DNA of 64,000 nt. Origin: Methylosinus sp. PW1. Its GTDB lineage: Bacteria > Pseudomonadota > Alphaproteobacteria > Rhizobiales > Beijerinckiaceae. Below are positions 53,288 to 62,665 of the stretch, piece by piece (position 1 is the first letter of the stretch; each line of letters opens with the position of its first letter). The stretch lies in NCBI RefSeq assembly GCF_000745215.1, contig NZ_JQNK01000004.1:64501-128500 (forward strand), read 5' to 3'. The notes beneath the pieces were generated by a model. That model did not search any database. It was not told the DNA's origin and saw nothing but the letters and a program-made list of their open reading frames with translations. Position numbers and translations under genes: made by a program.

Positions 53288-55540
53288 ATGGCCAGGAAAA
53301 CCGGCTTGTCGCGGCCTCGGTCGATCTATCCGCAGATTTCCTATTCAAAGGAGGCCCGAAGCGGCCTGCCCGTATTCATAGGAACGGCGACTCCTGAAAA
53401 TCTCCTGCGTCTCGGCCACAAACATCACTCTCGTGGTCTTCGACACGCGAAAGCGAACGAATGGGAGCTCGCCCTTCGTGAATTCGGCGAGGCGATCCGT
53501 TGCGCTCCGGATCAGCCAAATTTCAACTACGCCCTGGGCGGTGCGCTATCACAGCTCGGACGTCTTCCCGAGGCGATGGAGGCGTATAGGCGGGAACTCG
53601 CCATATTGCCCGGAGACGCGGCGTCGCTCGTGGACCTCGGCACATGCCTCGCCAGAATGGGACGCAGGAAGGACGGGATCCTCTGCTTCGAGACAGCGCT
53701 ACGCTACAAGCCGAAAATACCTTTTGCTCAATATAATCTCGGCCTTGCTCTGCTCGGTGAAAAGCGCCGCATAGATGCGATCGAGGCCTTGTCGCGAGCG
53801 ATCAGGATCAATCCCTCCTATGGAGATGCGTATATCCTGCGGAGTCTCGCTCATGCGATGGGTGGAGAAAACGAAAAGTCTATGATTGATCTGCGGGCGG
53901 CCGCGGCCGTGACAACCAAGAATCATGCGGCAATGCTCGATGTGGGACATTACTTCCACAAGAACGCTCGCGACTTGGAGGCCGGTCAAATTTTCGAAAT
54001 GGCGGCTCGCATCGCTCCAGACGTGGCTTTGGCTCAATTCGTGTTCGGCCATTTTCTCATCGTTAATCGCCGTTATGAGGATGGGTTGACATTTGTAGAG
54101 CGCGCAATCGAGATCGACCCGAATTTTGCGGAAGCCTATGTCGCGCGCGGCCATGGCTATCTCAGCCAAGGGCGGACCGAGGAGGCGGTGGCCAATTTTC
54201 GGAGGGCTGGCGCGCTCAGTCCGGGCGACGCCTCTATAGCGAGCTCTCTGCTATTCGCCTTGCAGCACAAGCCGGGCGTCACCAAAGCCGAATTGCTTGC
54301 GGCACATCGGACGTGGGCGGCTCTCGATCGACCAAAGACGCCGAAGGAGCGTACGTCCTTTACAAATTCTCCAGCGGTCGATCGCAAGCTGCGAATAGGG
54401 CTCGTCTCGGCGGACATGAGAGGGCATGCCGTCACATTCTTGACGCTGCGCGCTTTCGAGGAGCTGGCGAAGCTCGGCTACGAGATTTTTTGCTACAAGA
54501 CCGACCGCAAGTTCGCGGACGACAAATTCAGCGGCCGTTATAAAGCGATTGCACAATCGTGGAGAGATGTATCGGATCTCGACGACGAGGCGTTCGTCGC
54601 ATTGATCGCGGAACACGAGATCGACATATTGTTCGATCTTTCGGGACACACGGCCGGCAACCGCCTTTCCATTTTCGCTAGGCGGGCGGCGCCGGTGCAG
54701 CTGAGCTGGGCAGGCTATGTCGGCACGATCGGCTTGGACGCCTTTGATGGAATCATCGCGGATCCGATCGAGGTTCCCTTGGCCCATGACGAATTTTACG
54801 CAGAGCCGGTCGTTAGGCTTCCCGACTGCTACGTCTGCTATCACCCGCCGGCTCGTGCGCCTGCGGCGGGTCCGCTCCCATATTTCGAGAAGGGGGCTTT
54901 CACCTTCGGCTGCTTCAATCGTCCTGCAAAGCTCAATGCGGCGGTAGGACGCGTATGGTCGAGGATTTTGGAGAGAGTTCCCGAGAGCCGCATCCTGATG
55001 GTCTATGGCGGATTGAACGAATCTGCGACGAGAGAGGCAGTTTATCGCACGCTTCAAAGCGGCGGCGTTTCGCGCGACCGCGTCGATCTCGTCGGGGAGA
55101 CGGAACAGGCCAAGCTGCTCAAATACTATGCGCAGAACGTCGATTTTGCCCTCGATCCCTTTCCCTATTCCGGGGGTGTCACGACGCTCGAAGCAATGTG
55201 GATGGGGGTCCCCACCGTGACGCTGGTCGGCGAGACATTCGCCGGTCGGCATTCGGCAACTCATCTTGCGGCGGCGGGCCTTGCCGGCTTTTGCACGAGC
55301 TCGGAGGAAGAGTATGTGGACCTGGCCGTCAGTTGGACCCAACGGCCCCATGAGCTCGCCGCATTGCGAGCCGAACTGCGCGACAAAGTCGCCGCTTCGC
55401 CGTTGAACGATCCGGTGCGGTTCGCCCGCAATCTAGACAATGCCTTGTCGAGCCTCTGGAGACAGTGGTGCTCTTTGCGACAGTCCATGGATCGAAGCGC
55501 CAATGACTCCCCTCAGAACTTCCATCCGGCCGCGAGTTGA
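53288..55540 (+). CDS. TPR-containing O-GlcNAc-transferase-like glycosyltransferase (GT41)
   Basis: The product has 750 residues. About residues 40-330 are tandem TPRs (WELALREFGEAIRCAPDQPN, EAMEAYRRELAILPGD, GLTFVERAIEIDPNFAEAYV). The C-terminal half is the GT41/SPINDLY catalytic region: RIGLVSADMRGHAVTFL with the family His, FDLSGHTAGNRLSIFARRAA, PVQLSWAGYVGTIGLDAFDG and the donor site DPFPYSGGVTTLEAMWMGVP, GETFAGRHSATHL. Such cytosolic enzymes transfer GlcNAc or hexose to Ser, Thr or Asn of proteins. Its position next to two large secreted proteins suggests an adhesin as acceptor, but this is inference. The only nearby downstream partner is convergent gspD. Confidence 0.9.
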   Translation: MARKTGLSRPRSIYPQISYSKEARSGLPVFIGTATPENLLRLGHKHHSRGLRHAKANEWELALREFGEAIRCAPDQPNFNYALGGALSQLGRLPEAMEAYRRELAILPGDAASLVDLGTCLARMGRRKDGILCFETALRYKPKIPFAQYNLGLALLGEKRRIDAIEALSRAIRINPSYGDAYILRSLAHAMGGENEKSMIDLRAAAAVTTKNHAAMLDVGHYFHKNARDLEAGQIFEMAARIAPDVALAQFVFGHFLIVNRRYEDGLTFVERAIEIDPNFAEAYVARGHGYLSQGRTEEAVANFRRAGALSPGDASIASSLLFALQHKPGVTKAELLAAHRTWAALDRPKTPKERTSFTNSPAVDRKLRIGLVSADMRGHAVTFLTLRAFEELAKLGYEIFCYKTDRKFADDKFSGRYKAIAQSWRDVSDLDDEAFVALIAEHEIDILFDLSGHTAGNRLSIFARRAAPVQLSWAGYVGTIGLDAFDGIIADPIEVPLAHDEFYAEPVVRLPDCYVCYHPPARAPAAGPLPYFEKGAFTFGCFNRPAKLNAAVGRVWSRILERVPESRILMVYGGLNESATREAVYRTLQSGGVSRDRVDLVGETEQAKLLKYYAQNVDFALDPFPYSGGVTTLEAMWMGVPTVTLVGETFAGRHSATHLAAAGLAGFCTSSEEEYVDLAVSWTQRPHELAALRAELRDKVAASPLNDPVRFARNLDNALSSLWRQWCSLRQSMDRSANDSPQNFHPAAS

Positions 55541-55610
55541 GCCCCAGCATTTGGTGCGCCCGACGCTTTTGGGGTGAACAACAGGCAATCGGTGGAGTTG
55601 GTCGCGGGAG

Positions 55611-55737
55611 CTAGAGAGCGATTCTCTCTCGTGGGGTCGAGCCGAAGATCAATGTGTCGTCGAGCCGCTCATCCCGCATGGCGCCGTCGAAGCTTCCACA
55701 GAAACGGTTCTGCATCGGCTTGCCCGGCATGATGAAG
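55611..55737 (-). pseudogene. IS3-family transposase (OrfB) C-terminal fragment
   Basis: The minus strand encodes FIMPGKPMQNRFCGSFDGAM then RDERLDDTLIF, matching the PGKPxQNxFxESFNGRxRDExLN segment around the catalytic Glu of IS3-family OrfB. The Glu itself is replaced by Gly (GSFDG for ESFNG). A stop follows at 55611. It occupies half of the 273-bp gap between the GT41 and gspD genes; the rest shows nothing recognisable. Confidence 0.7.
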
Positions 55738-55813
55738 TGTCGTTCGAAACACCCGGCAGTCGCCGCGATCGAAGCGATGCCGCACAAGCGCCGAAGGGCG
55801 CGTCGGGCCGCCG

Positions 55814-58177
55814 TTACTTACGAACGCGTTTCGTATCGGCGCCCGTCACGACAATAGGCGCGCTCCGCATCATATCGAGGCGCGAACGAAACTCCTCTGC
55901 GGCTCCTTGCGCGTCTAGCGAATCGCGAATTATGCGCGGTTTGATAAAGATGATGATTTCCGAGCGATCCTTGTTGCGGGTCGTGCTGCCGAACAGATCG
56001 CCGAGATAAGTGAGATGCCGAAGGCCCGGAATTCCATCCTTGGTATTATTCTCCTGCTCGCTGATGAGACCGCCGAGCAGCACCGTCTGCCCGCTCGCCA
56101 CCGAGACCGTCGAATGCACGCGCCGCTGCGAGATCGTCGGAGTGAGGCTCGAGTTCACCGGATTGGAAATCTCCTGTTCGACTTCGAGCTGCACGACGCC
56201 ATTGGCGTGGACATGTGGCCAGACTTTCAGAATGACGCCGGTGTCCCGCATCTGAATCGTATTGACGACCGTGTTGGACGTGGACAGCACAGTCGCCGAT
56301 CCGGTCGAGATCGGCACTTCTTGGCCGACCTGCAACAGCGCCGGCTGATTGTCTTCAACGACGAGTGACGGCGAGGACAGCACTTTGACGCTGGTCAGCG
56401 TCGCCAACGCGTTCAGCACGACATGAGGCTGCGCCTCCGGTCCCAGCAGCAAATTGAAGCCCGGCAGCACGCGCTGGAGGGCGAGATTCGAGATGACGTC
56501 CGTTGTGGAGGACGAATTAGACGACGAGGTCGTCGTCGCCGCGGCGGTCGTCGCATTGGTCAGCGATCCGTTGGCTCTCGAAGAGTTTCCGAGATAATAT
56601 TGTACGCCATATTGCAAATCGTCGTTCAGCGTCACTTCCGCAACCGTCGCCTCGATCGACACCTGCATCTGCGGCTTGTCGAGCGCCCGCAAAGATCGTT
56701 CGATGACCAGATAGTCGTCCTGGCTGGAGTAGACGACTATGGAATTGTTGGCGCTGTCGGCCGTGATGCGCACATTTTGGAAAACGCCTTTTGGCAGCGA
56801 TCCTGAGGAGCCGCCGCCATCGCGTTTCGCCTCGTTTTCGGCGTTCTTCTGCTCGGCGAAATTGCCGAACGCCGCCGCGATCTGGCTGCCGGCGCCCGCC
56901 GCGGCGGCGCTCTGCTGGCCATTCGCGCCATTTTGGGCGCCGCTCGCCGAAGCGCTTCCGTTTCCCGAGAAGCTGCTGCCGGTCGAGAGCTGATCGAGCT
57001 TGGATTGCGCGACGCTCGTTCCGGGCGCGAGCTGGCTCGCCGACGAATCCGTCGCCGATCCGGCGCCTTTGCCGACGAAAATCTCGTTTAAAATTTTCGC
57101 GATCCGCAACGCGTTGCCATTGACGAGCTGATAAACGCGCACCGTCGAGCCGCTCTGATTGGATTGATCGAGCCGACGTATCCATAGCGTCGCACGTTGG
57201 AGAAGATTCGAGCTACGGGTCACGATGAGCACCGCATTCATCCGCGCCATAGGCTGAAACGCGATCGTTCCAGCGCCTGAGCCGTTTTCGCCCAAATCGA
57301 ATATACGGTCGAGCTCGCGAATAATGCTGTCGGGAGAGGCGGATTTCAGCGGATAGATGCCGACGGATCGATTGCGCAGCCACTCGACGTCGAAGCCGGA
57401 GATCATTTCGACAACGGCGCGGCGTTCACTCGAGGTGCCTTGGGCCAGAATTGAGTTGCGGGCGGCGTCCACGCGGATTGCGCCGGGGCGCACGAGGTAA
57501 TTGTCGGCTATCTTGGCAAGCATCGCCGCAGAAGTGTAGCGGAGCGGAATAATGGTTACGCCATAACCCGCTTGAACGGAGCCGATCGTCGGCGCATTTG
57601 CGCCATTCGCCTCCGGCAGGGGAACGATCCGGACAAGTCGGCCTTCGTGAACGACGGCGGCATTCGACATGCGTATCAGGTTCTCGAAGGTGGGTAACAC
57701 ATCCTTACGCGGGATCGGGCCGGCGGAGACAACCGTGATCACGCCATGAACACGCGGATCGATCGTGAAATCCAGCCCGAGCGCCTCGCTGAGCAGAGCT
57801 TTGGCGACGACTTGAATGTCTGCCTGCTCGAAATTGATCTCGATGTCCCCGCCGCGCGATGTCACGCCGGGCGCGGCCGGCGCCTCGTCGCCGAGCGAGC
57901 GCTTCGGTGGACCATCCGGCGCGCCGGGAAAGAGAATGGGCTGCCCGGCTCGCTTGTCGAGGCTCGATCCGCCCGTGTTCGTCGTCGGAAAATAGGCCGA
58001 GAAATCTTTGCTTCGTGCAGCATCGACGCTGTCGCCGGGGCCGATCCCCAGCAATTGCGCGGATGACGAGCATCCCAGTAGCGCATTCGCGAACGCCACA
58101 AGGAGCGTCCATCTGATCGGCAGGCCCGCGGACCGCCGACACGTCGGATGCCAAAAATCACAAGCCACTCCACGCAC
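55814..58177 (-). CDS. gspD: Type II secretion secretin GspD
   Basis: The product has 787 residues. A lipobox (TLLVAFANALLGC, Cys about 36) makes it a lipoprotein. N0 begins at INFEQADIQVVAKALLSEAL, N1-N3 follow (IPLRYTSAAMLAKIADNYLV, VYQLVNGNALRIAKILNEIF), with a long Ser/Gly/Ala/Asn linker at about residues 400-480. The secretin core has VEDNQPALLQVGQEVPI, TGVILKVWPHV and TVLLGGLISEQENNTKDGIP, then GDLFGSTTRNKDRSEIIIFI. It forms the outer-membrane pore. No C-terminal pilotin-binding domain is evident. The GTG at 58177 or 58168 is the start. It is divergent from gspE. Confidence 0.95.
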   Translation of the reverse strand: MRGVACDFWHPTCRRSAGLPIRWTLLVAFANALLGCSSSAQLLGIGPGDSVDAARSKDFSAYFPTTNTGGSSLDKRAGQPILFPGAPDGPPKRSLGDEAPAAPGVTSRGGDIEINFEQADIQVVAKALLSEALGLDFTIDPRVHGVITVVSAGPIPRKDVLPTFENLIRMSNAAVVHEGRLVRIVPLPEANGANAPTIGSVQAGYGVTIIPLRYTSAAMLAKIADNYLVRPGAIRVDAARNSILAQGTSSERRAVVEMISGFDVEWLRNRSVGIYPLKSASPDSIIRELDRIFDLGENGSGAGTIAFQPMARMNAVLIVTRSSNLLQRATLWIRRLDQSNQSGSTVRVYQLVNGNALRIAKILNEIFVGKGAGSATDSSASQLAPGTSVAQSKLDQLSTGSSFSGNGSASASGAQNGANGQQSAAAAGAGSQIAAAFGNFAEQKNAENEAKRDGGGSSGSLPKGVFQNVRITADSANNSIVVYSSQDDYLVIERSLRALDKPQMQVSIEATVAEVTLNDDLQYGVQYYLGNSSRANGSLTNATTAAATTTSSSNSSSTTDVISNLALQRVLPGFNLLLGPEAQPHVVLNALATLTSVKVLSSPSLVVEDNQPALLQVGQEVPISTGSATVLSTSNTVVNTIQMRDTGVILKVWPHVHANGVVQLEVEQEISNPVNSSLTPTISQRRVHSTVSVASGQTVLLGGLISEQENNTKDGIPGLRHLTYLGDLFGSTTRNKDRSEIIIFIKPRIIRDSLDAQGAAEEFRSRLDMMRSAPIVVTGADTKRVRK

Positions 58178-58278
58178 TCCGATACTTCAATATATATAAA
58201 CCATTTACATATTAGCGCGAAGCCATGCGGTTTGCGAGGTAACAAATACTGTGTGCAAGATTCACGCCTCCAATTCGC

Positions 58279-58306
58279 TTGCATATCGGCTCATACGCTA
58301 TATAAA
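58279..58306 (+). promoter_or_regulatory. Promoter of the gspE operon
   Basis: TTGCAT (58279-58284) and TATAAA (58301-58306) are 16 bp apart in the AT-rich 182-bp divergent region between gspD and gspE, about 54 bp before the gspE start. The gspD promoter should lie in the same region (AT-rich at 58185-58215). Confidence 0.45.
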
Positions 58307-58359
58307 TAGCATTGCTCATGAAAGCAAGATTGCCACGTTCCTCGACCGATGTGTGATCG

Positions 58360-60030
58360 ATGTCTCGCGAGGCGTTTTTTGAATATCTCGCCCGCAAAGG
58401 CGGACTGAGTGAAGCGAACGCGTTGGAGCGCGCATTGCGCGCCAATGGCGGCGAAGCGGCGGCCGAATTCGATTGGGTGAGCGCGACAAAACTGTCGGCC
58501 TCCGCCTTCGCCGACGAGCTCGCTGAATTCTATTCCTGCAAGCGCATCGCGCGCGGCGGACTCGCCGGCTTGACGTTTGGCGGCGCCGCGCTGTCGCCGC
58601 GTTTTCTCAAGGACGGGCGCCTGTTTCCCTTTATGGACGACGATGAGCTGGTGCTCGCCATCGCTGCTCCGCTCGACGAGGAAATGCGTTCCGCGGTGGA
58701 GACGGCTCTCGGGCGGCGCGCGCGCTTCGCCGTCGCGACGGCGGAAGAGATAGAGGCCGCGCTCGGCTCCGTACAGGAGCAGGCGAATTCGGAACACCCG
58801 CAGGCGGCACATGCCGAAGCCGCTTCCGACGACCTCGACGATCTCCGCGATCTCGCGCGCGGAGCGCCCGTCGTGCGAGCGCTCGACGATCTGCTTCGTC
58901 TCGCGGTCGAGCAGCGTGCGACCGACCTTCACATCGAGCCTTTCGCGGGGGCCTTGCATGTGCGAATTCGCGTCGACGGCCTGTTGAAGCCGGCGCCTGC
59001 GCCGCCGGCCAGCATGGCCAAGGGCCTGCTCTCACGCCTCAAGATCATGGCCGGGCTGAACATCACCGAGCGGCGACTTCCCCAGGACGGGCGGGCGCGC
59101 ATTACCATCGGAGGCGCGGAAATCGATCTGCGCGTCGCGACCTCTCCCAATCTCTACAGCGAGGGAGCTGTGGTGCGTCTGCTGCGCAAAGGGGCAGGGG
59201 TGGTCGCCCTCGATGAGCTCGGCCTGTCGGAGCGCGACGGCGGAATTTTACGGCGCACGCTGCAAGCGCCTTTCGGCATGATCATCGTCACCGGGCCGAC
59301 CGGCTCGGGAAAGACGACGACGCTCGCCGCTTCGCTCTCCGAAATCAACGAGCCGACACGAAAGATTCTGACCGTCGAGGATCCGGTCGAATATCAAATT
59401 CCCGGCGTCAACCAGATGCAGGTCCATCCGGGCATCGGCCTCACTTTCGCAGCGGCGCTACGCTCTTTTCTGCGCCAGGACCCGGACGTGATCATGGTCG
59501 GCGAGATGCGTGATGCGGAAACCGCCCATATAGGCGTCCATGCGGCGCTCACCGGTCATCTCGTGCTGACGACTTTGCACACGAATACGGCCGCGGGCGC
59601 GATCACGCGCCTTATCGATATGGGCGTCGAGAGTTTTCTGCTCGCTTCCTGCGTTCGGGCCGTCGTCGGCCAGCGGCTCGTCCGCATTTTGTGCCAGGAC
59701 TGCAAACAATCCCATGAACTGACCTGCGACGATCTCGCGGCAGATGCGCGCTACGCCTCGCTCGGCTTCGCGAAAGGCGAGACTTTGTATCGCCCCAAGG
59801 GGTGCGAATGGTGCAATTTCACCGGCTTTCGCGGACGCAAAGGCGTCTTCGAGGTCATCGAAGCTTCCGCCGCGCTTCGCGAGGCCATCGGGCCGAAGGT
59901 GGACGCGCATGAATTAGAAAAGGTCGCGAAGCGTGAAGGCATGACGTCGATGACGGACGACGGAGCCGCCAAATGCCGCTCTGGCCTCACGACAATCGAC
60001 GAGATTTTCCGCGTTACCATGAGCTTGTGA
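58360..60030 (+). CDS. gspE: Type II secretion ATPase GspE
   Basis: The product has 556 residues. The N-terminal domain (1-130) contacts the inner-membrane platform. The motor has RATDLHIEPF, Walker A GPTGSGKTTT (312-321), the Asp box LTVEDPVEYQIPGVNQMQV, Walker B DPDVIMVGEMRDAET and the His box HLVLTTLHTNTAAGAI. A zinc-binding CxxC pair lies at 445-448 and 482-485 (CQDC, CEWC), typical for GspE. It energises pseudopilus assembly. It is the first gene of a tight operon; gspF starts 4 bp after its stop. No clear ribosome site precedes the ATG. Confidence 0.96.
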   Translation: MSREAFFEYLARKGGLSEANALERALRANGGEAAAEFDWVSATKLSASAFADELAEFYSCKRIARGGLAGLTFGGAALSPRFLKDGRLFPFMDDDELVLAIAAPLDEEMRSAVETALGRRARFAVATAEEIEAALGSVQEQANSEHPQAAHAEAASDDLDDLRDLARGAPVVRALDDLLRLAVEQRATDLHIEPFAGALHVRIRVDGLLKPAPAPPASMAKGLLSRLKIMAGLNITERRLPQDGRARITIGGAEIDLRVATSPNLYSEGAVVRLLRKGAGVVALDELGLSERDGGILRRTLQAPFGMIIVTGPTGSGKTTTLAASLSEINEPTRKILTVEDPVEYQIPGVNQMQVHPGIGLTFAAALRSFLRQDPDVIMVGEMRDAETAHIGVHAALTGHLVLTTLHTNTAAGAITRLIDMGVESFLLASCVRAVVGQRLVRILCQDCKQSHELTCDDLAADARYASLGFAKGETLYRPKGCEWCNFTGFRGRKGVFEVIEASAALREAIGPKVDAHELEKVAKREGMTSMTDDGAAKCRSGLTTIDEIFRVTMSL

Positions 60031-60034
60031 AATC

Positions 60035-61237
60035 ATGCCCCAGTTTCGCTATCGCGCAGTGACGCAGACGGGAGACATGGTCTCCGGCGAGGTCGAAGCG
60101 GCGACGCGCGAAGAGGTGCTGCGCCGCATCGAATATCTCGGCCATCTGCCGATAGATGCGGAGATGGCTTCGAAATCGGTCATCGGCGGGGGAGCCGGCG
60201 GCGCTCGGCCGCCGGCGCGCGACGTGACGATCCTTCTTCGGCAATTGGCGCTGCTCGCCGGCGCCGGCCTCACGCTGGACGCGGCGTTGCAGACGCTCGC
60301 GGAGGATGCGAGCAAGCCGATTCAGCGCTTTGCGACCGGGTTGCGTTCGATGATCTCCTCGGGCGACAGTTTCTCAGAAGCGCTGGAGCGGCGCCCCGAC
60401 ATCGTCGATCCGGCCTATGTCGCCATGGCCCGCGCGGGCGAAGCGTCCGGCAAGCTGCAAGCCGTGCTCGGCGCCATTGTCGAGGATCGCGTGCGGCGCG
60501 AAGCCCTTTCGGAACGGGTCGGCTCGGCCATCCGCTATCCCTTGTTTCTCATAGGGGCGGCGCTACTGGTTCTCTTCTTCTTTCTTCTGTATGTCGTACC
60601 GCAATTCGAGCCCGTGTTTCACGACCTCGGCGATCGCCTCAATGGTGGAATCGCCTTCGTTCTGGCTGTGTCCGCCTGGCTGCACGCCAATCTCTATCCC
60701 TTTCTCGCGGCCTGCGCGGCCATCGCGCTCTTTCTCTTTTACGTCTTCTCGAGGCCGGAGGCGCGCGCGGCGCTCATCTCCGCAATCGCGCGCATTCCGG
60801 GTGTCGCGGGTCCCATGCAGGACTGGCGCACGACGCGCGTCATCGGCGCTCTGGGGCTCCTTCTCGGCAATGGCGTGCCTTTGCCGGCGACGCTGAAGAT
60901 CCTTCGCGACGTCGTCGTCGAGCCGCGGGCCGTCGCGGCGATCGACAGGATTCACGAGCAGGTGCGCAGCGGGCGCCGCTTCGCCGACGCTCTCGCCGAG
61001 ACGGGGCTGCTGCCGCCGCTCGCCGTGCGCATGCTGCGTATCGGGGAAGAGACCGGAGACCTGCCCGCGATCGCCGCGCATGCGACCCAATTCTACGAGC
61101 AACGGCTCGGCGCCGGCCTCGATCGGCTCATGGGGGCGATCGGTCCGTCCGCCATCATCGTCGTCAGCGTCCTCGTCGGCGCCCTCGTCGTCTCGATCAT
61201 GAGCGCCCTCCTCAGCATAACGGACCTCGCCAAATGA
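60035..61237 (+). CDS. gspF: Type II secretion platform protein GspF
   Basis: The product has 400 residues, the standard length. Two T2SSF domains (about 65-190 and 270-390; LLRQLALLAGAGLTLDAALQ and ALGLLLGNGVPLPATLKILR) are separated and followed by three transmembrane helices (IRYPLFLIGAALLVLFFFLL near 170, then near 225 and 370). MPQFRYRAVTQTGD is the usual N-terminus. It is the inner-membrane core on which GspE acts. It overlaps gspG by 4 bp (ATGA). Confidence 0.96.
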   Translation: MPQFRYRAVTQTGDMVSGEVEAATREEVLRRIEYLGHLPIDAEMASKSVIGGGAGGARPPARDVTILLRQLALLAGAGLTLDAALQTLAEDASKPIQRFATGLRSMISSGDSFSEALERRPDIVDPAYVAMARAGEASGKLQAVLGAIVEDRVRREALSERVGSAIRYPLFLIGAALLVLFFFLLYVVPQFEPVFHDLGDRLNGGIAFVLAVSAWLHANLYPFLAACAAIALFLFYVFSRPEARAALISAIARIPGVAGPMQDWRTTRVIGALGLLLGNGVPLPATLKILRDVVVEPRAVAAIDRIHEQVRSGRRFADALAETGLLPPLAVRMLRIGEETGDLPAIAAHATQFYEQRLGAGLDRLMGAIGPSAIIVVSVLVGALVVSIMSALLSITDLAK

Positions 61238-61698
61238 CAAGCGCCCTCCCGCCGAGTCCCGGCCGCCGTCGTCCCTCACGCGGCGGGAGGGCCGGTTACA
61301 CGCTGGTGGAAATGTTGGTGGTCCTCACCATCATCGGCCTGATCGTCGGCCTCGTCGGCCCGCGTGTGCTGAACTATTTGGGCGAATCGCGCGTGAAGAC
61401 GGCGCATCTGCAAATCGAGAGCTTCGCCTCGGCCCTCGACCTCTTCTTCATAGATGCGGGCCGCTATCCTTCCTCCTCCGAGGGGCTCGCCGCGCTGGTG
61501 GAACGCCCGAGCGGCGTCGACATTTGGAGCGGTCCCTATGTGAAAGGTGGCCGGCTGCCCAACGACCCCTGGGGAAAGCCCTATATCTACCGCTTCCCCA
61601 TCGATCATGCGCCGCCTTACGAAATCATTTCGCTCGGTTCGGACGGACAGGAAGGCGGCGTCGGCGCGGCGGCGGATATTTCCAATGTCGAGCGCTGA
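61234..61698 (+). CDS. gspG: Major pseudopilin GspG
   Basis: The product has 154 residues. A prepilin leader ends GRAG before YTLVEMLVVLTIIGLIVGLV, so cleavage is after Gly21 and Glu is at mature position 5. The C-terminal domain has the GspG features RYPSSSEGLAALV, WSGPYVKGGRLPNDPWGKPY and EIISLGSDGQEGG, the calcium-site region. It builds the pseudopilus. It overlaps gspH by 14 bp. Confidence 0.96.
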   Translation: MTSALPPSPGRRRPSRGGRAGYTLVEMLVVLTIIGLIVGLVGPRVLNYLGESRVKTAHLQIESFASALDLFFIDAGRYPSSSEGLAALVERPSGVDIWSGPYVKGGRLPNDPWGKPYIYRFPIDHAPPYEIISLGSDGQEGGVGAAADISNVER

Positions 61699-62236
61699 TC
61701 GCCAGGATCGCGCGGAAGGCAGGGATTCTCGTGCTCGCACCGAAACGGTCGCGAAGCCGTCGTCTCGAAGTGGACGGGCGAGTTCCGGAAGGCCTCGGCC
61801 TCGGATAGATCGCGCGGGCTTCACTCTCGTGGAGACCATGGCCGTGATGATGATCGTCGCTCTCGTCTCTGGTCTCGTCCTCGCATGGACCTTCGGCTCC
61901 GGCCGCTCGAAATTGAAGGCGGTCGCGCTCGAAGCGGCTGCGCTGCTCAGGCGCGAGCGGCTCGGAGCCATGTTGAGCGGCCGCCCGCGCCACGTCGCGC
62001 TCGACGTCTCGGCGCGCCTGCTGGTCGGCGAGAGCGGGGGCAGGGTCGCCGTGCCGCAGGATATCTCGCTCGATCTCCTCGCCGCGGATGGATCGAATGG
62101 CGCTTTGCGAGCGGTGGCGCGCTTCGAGCCGGACGGCGCCTCCACCGGCTCCATTCTCTCTTTTGTAAGGGAGGGCGCGCGCTATGACGTGCGCGTCGAC
62201 TGGTTCAGCGGAAAGGTCTCGGTCGATGCGCCATGA
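61685..62236 (+). CDS. gspH: Minor pseudopilin GspH
   Basis: The product has 183 residues from the ATG at 61685. The leader is unusually long (about 43 residues, Arg/Ser-rich) before the cleavage site AG / FTLVETMAVMMIVALVSGLV. The globular part (LEAAALLRRERLGAMLSGRP, HVALDVSARLL, DVRVDWFSGKVSVDAP) matches GspH in position and length. It overlaps gspG by 14 bp and gspI by 11 bp. Confidence 0.85.
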   Translation: MSSADRQDRAEGRDSRARTETVAKPSSRSGRASSGRPRPRIDRAGFTLVETMAVMMIVALVSGLVLAWTFGSGRSKLKAVALEAAALLRRERLGAMLSGRPRHVALDVSARLLVGESGGRVAVPQDISLDLLAADGSNGALRAVARFEPDGASTGSILSFVREGARYDVRVDWFSGKVSVDAP

Positions 62237-62645
62237 CCGAGCCTCACGCCGGGCGGGCTTCACCCTCATCGAGGCGTTGGCGGCGCTCGCCGTTCTGGCG
62301 GCCTTCGCCGCCGCGCTCGGCCCGCAGCTTTTCCACGCGCGCGGCGCGCTCGCCAAAGGCAAGGGGCGCGTCGCCGCCGATGCGCTGCTGCGCTCGCTCA
62401 TCGCGGCGCCTTTCGATCGCACCGGGTCGCTCGATGCGCGGGAAGGTGAAACCGGCGGCTTTCGCTGGCGCGTCACCGTCGAGCCGATCTCTCTCGAGGC
62501 GCCCGTGTTCGAAGAAGCGTCGGCGGCGAAGGACAAAGACGGAGCCGATGCACGCAAATGGTCGGCCTACCGCGTCGAGGCGCGCGTCGCCTGGGGCGAT
62601 CAGTCGGTCGCGGCGGAAACGATCCGCCTCGCGCTCGTTCATTAG
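62226..62645 (+). CDS. gspI: Minor pseudopilin GspI
   Basis: The product has 139 residues from the ATG at 62226 (MRHDRASRRAG), with cleavage before FTLIEALAALAVLAAFAAAL. Short length, position after gspH and the end YRVEARVAWGDQSVAAETIR support GspI. It is part of the pseudopilus tip with J and K. Confidence 0.85.
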   Translation: MRHDRASRRAGFTLIEALAALAVLAAFAAALGPQLFHARGALAKGKGRVAADALLRSLIAAPFDRTGSLDAREGETGGFRWRVTVEPISLEAPVFEEASAAKDKDGADARKWSAYRVEARVAWGDQSVAAETIRLALVH

Positions 62646-62665
62646 GCGTATTCGGGAGGAAGGCC

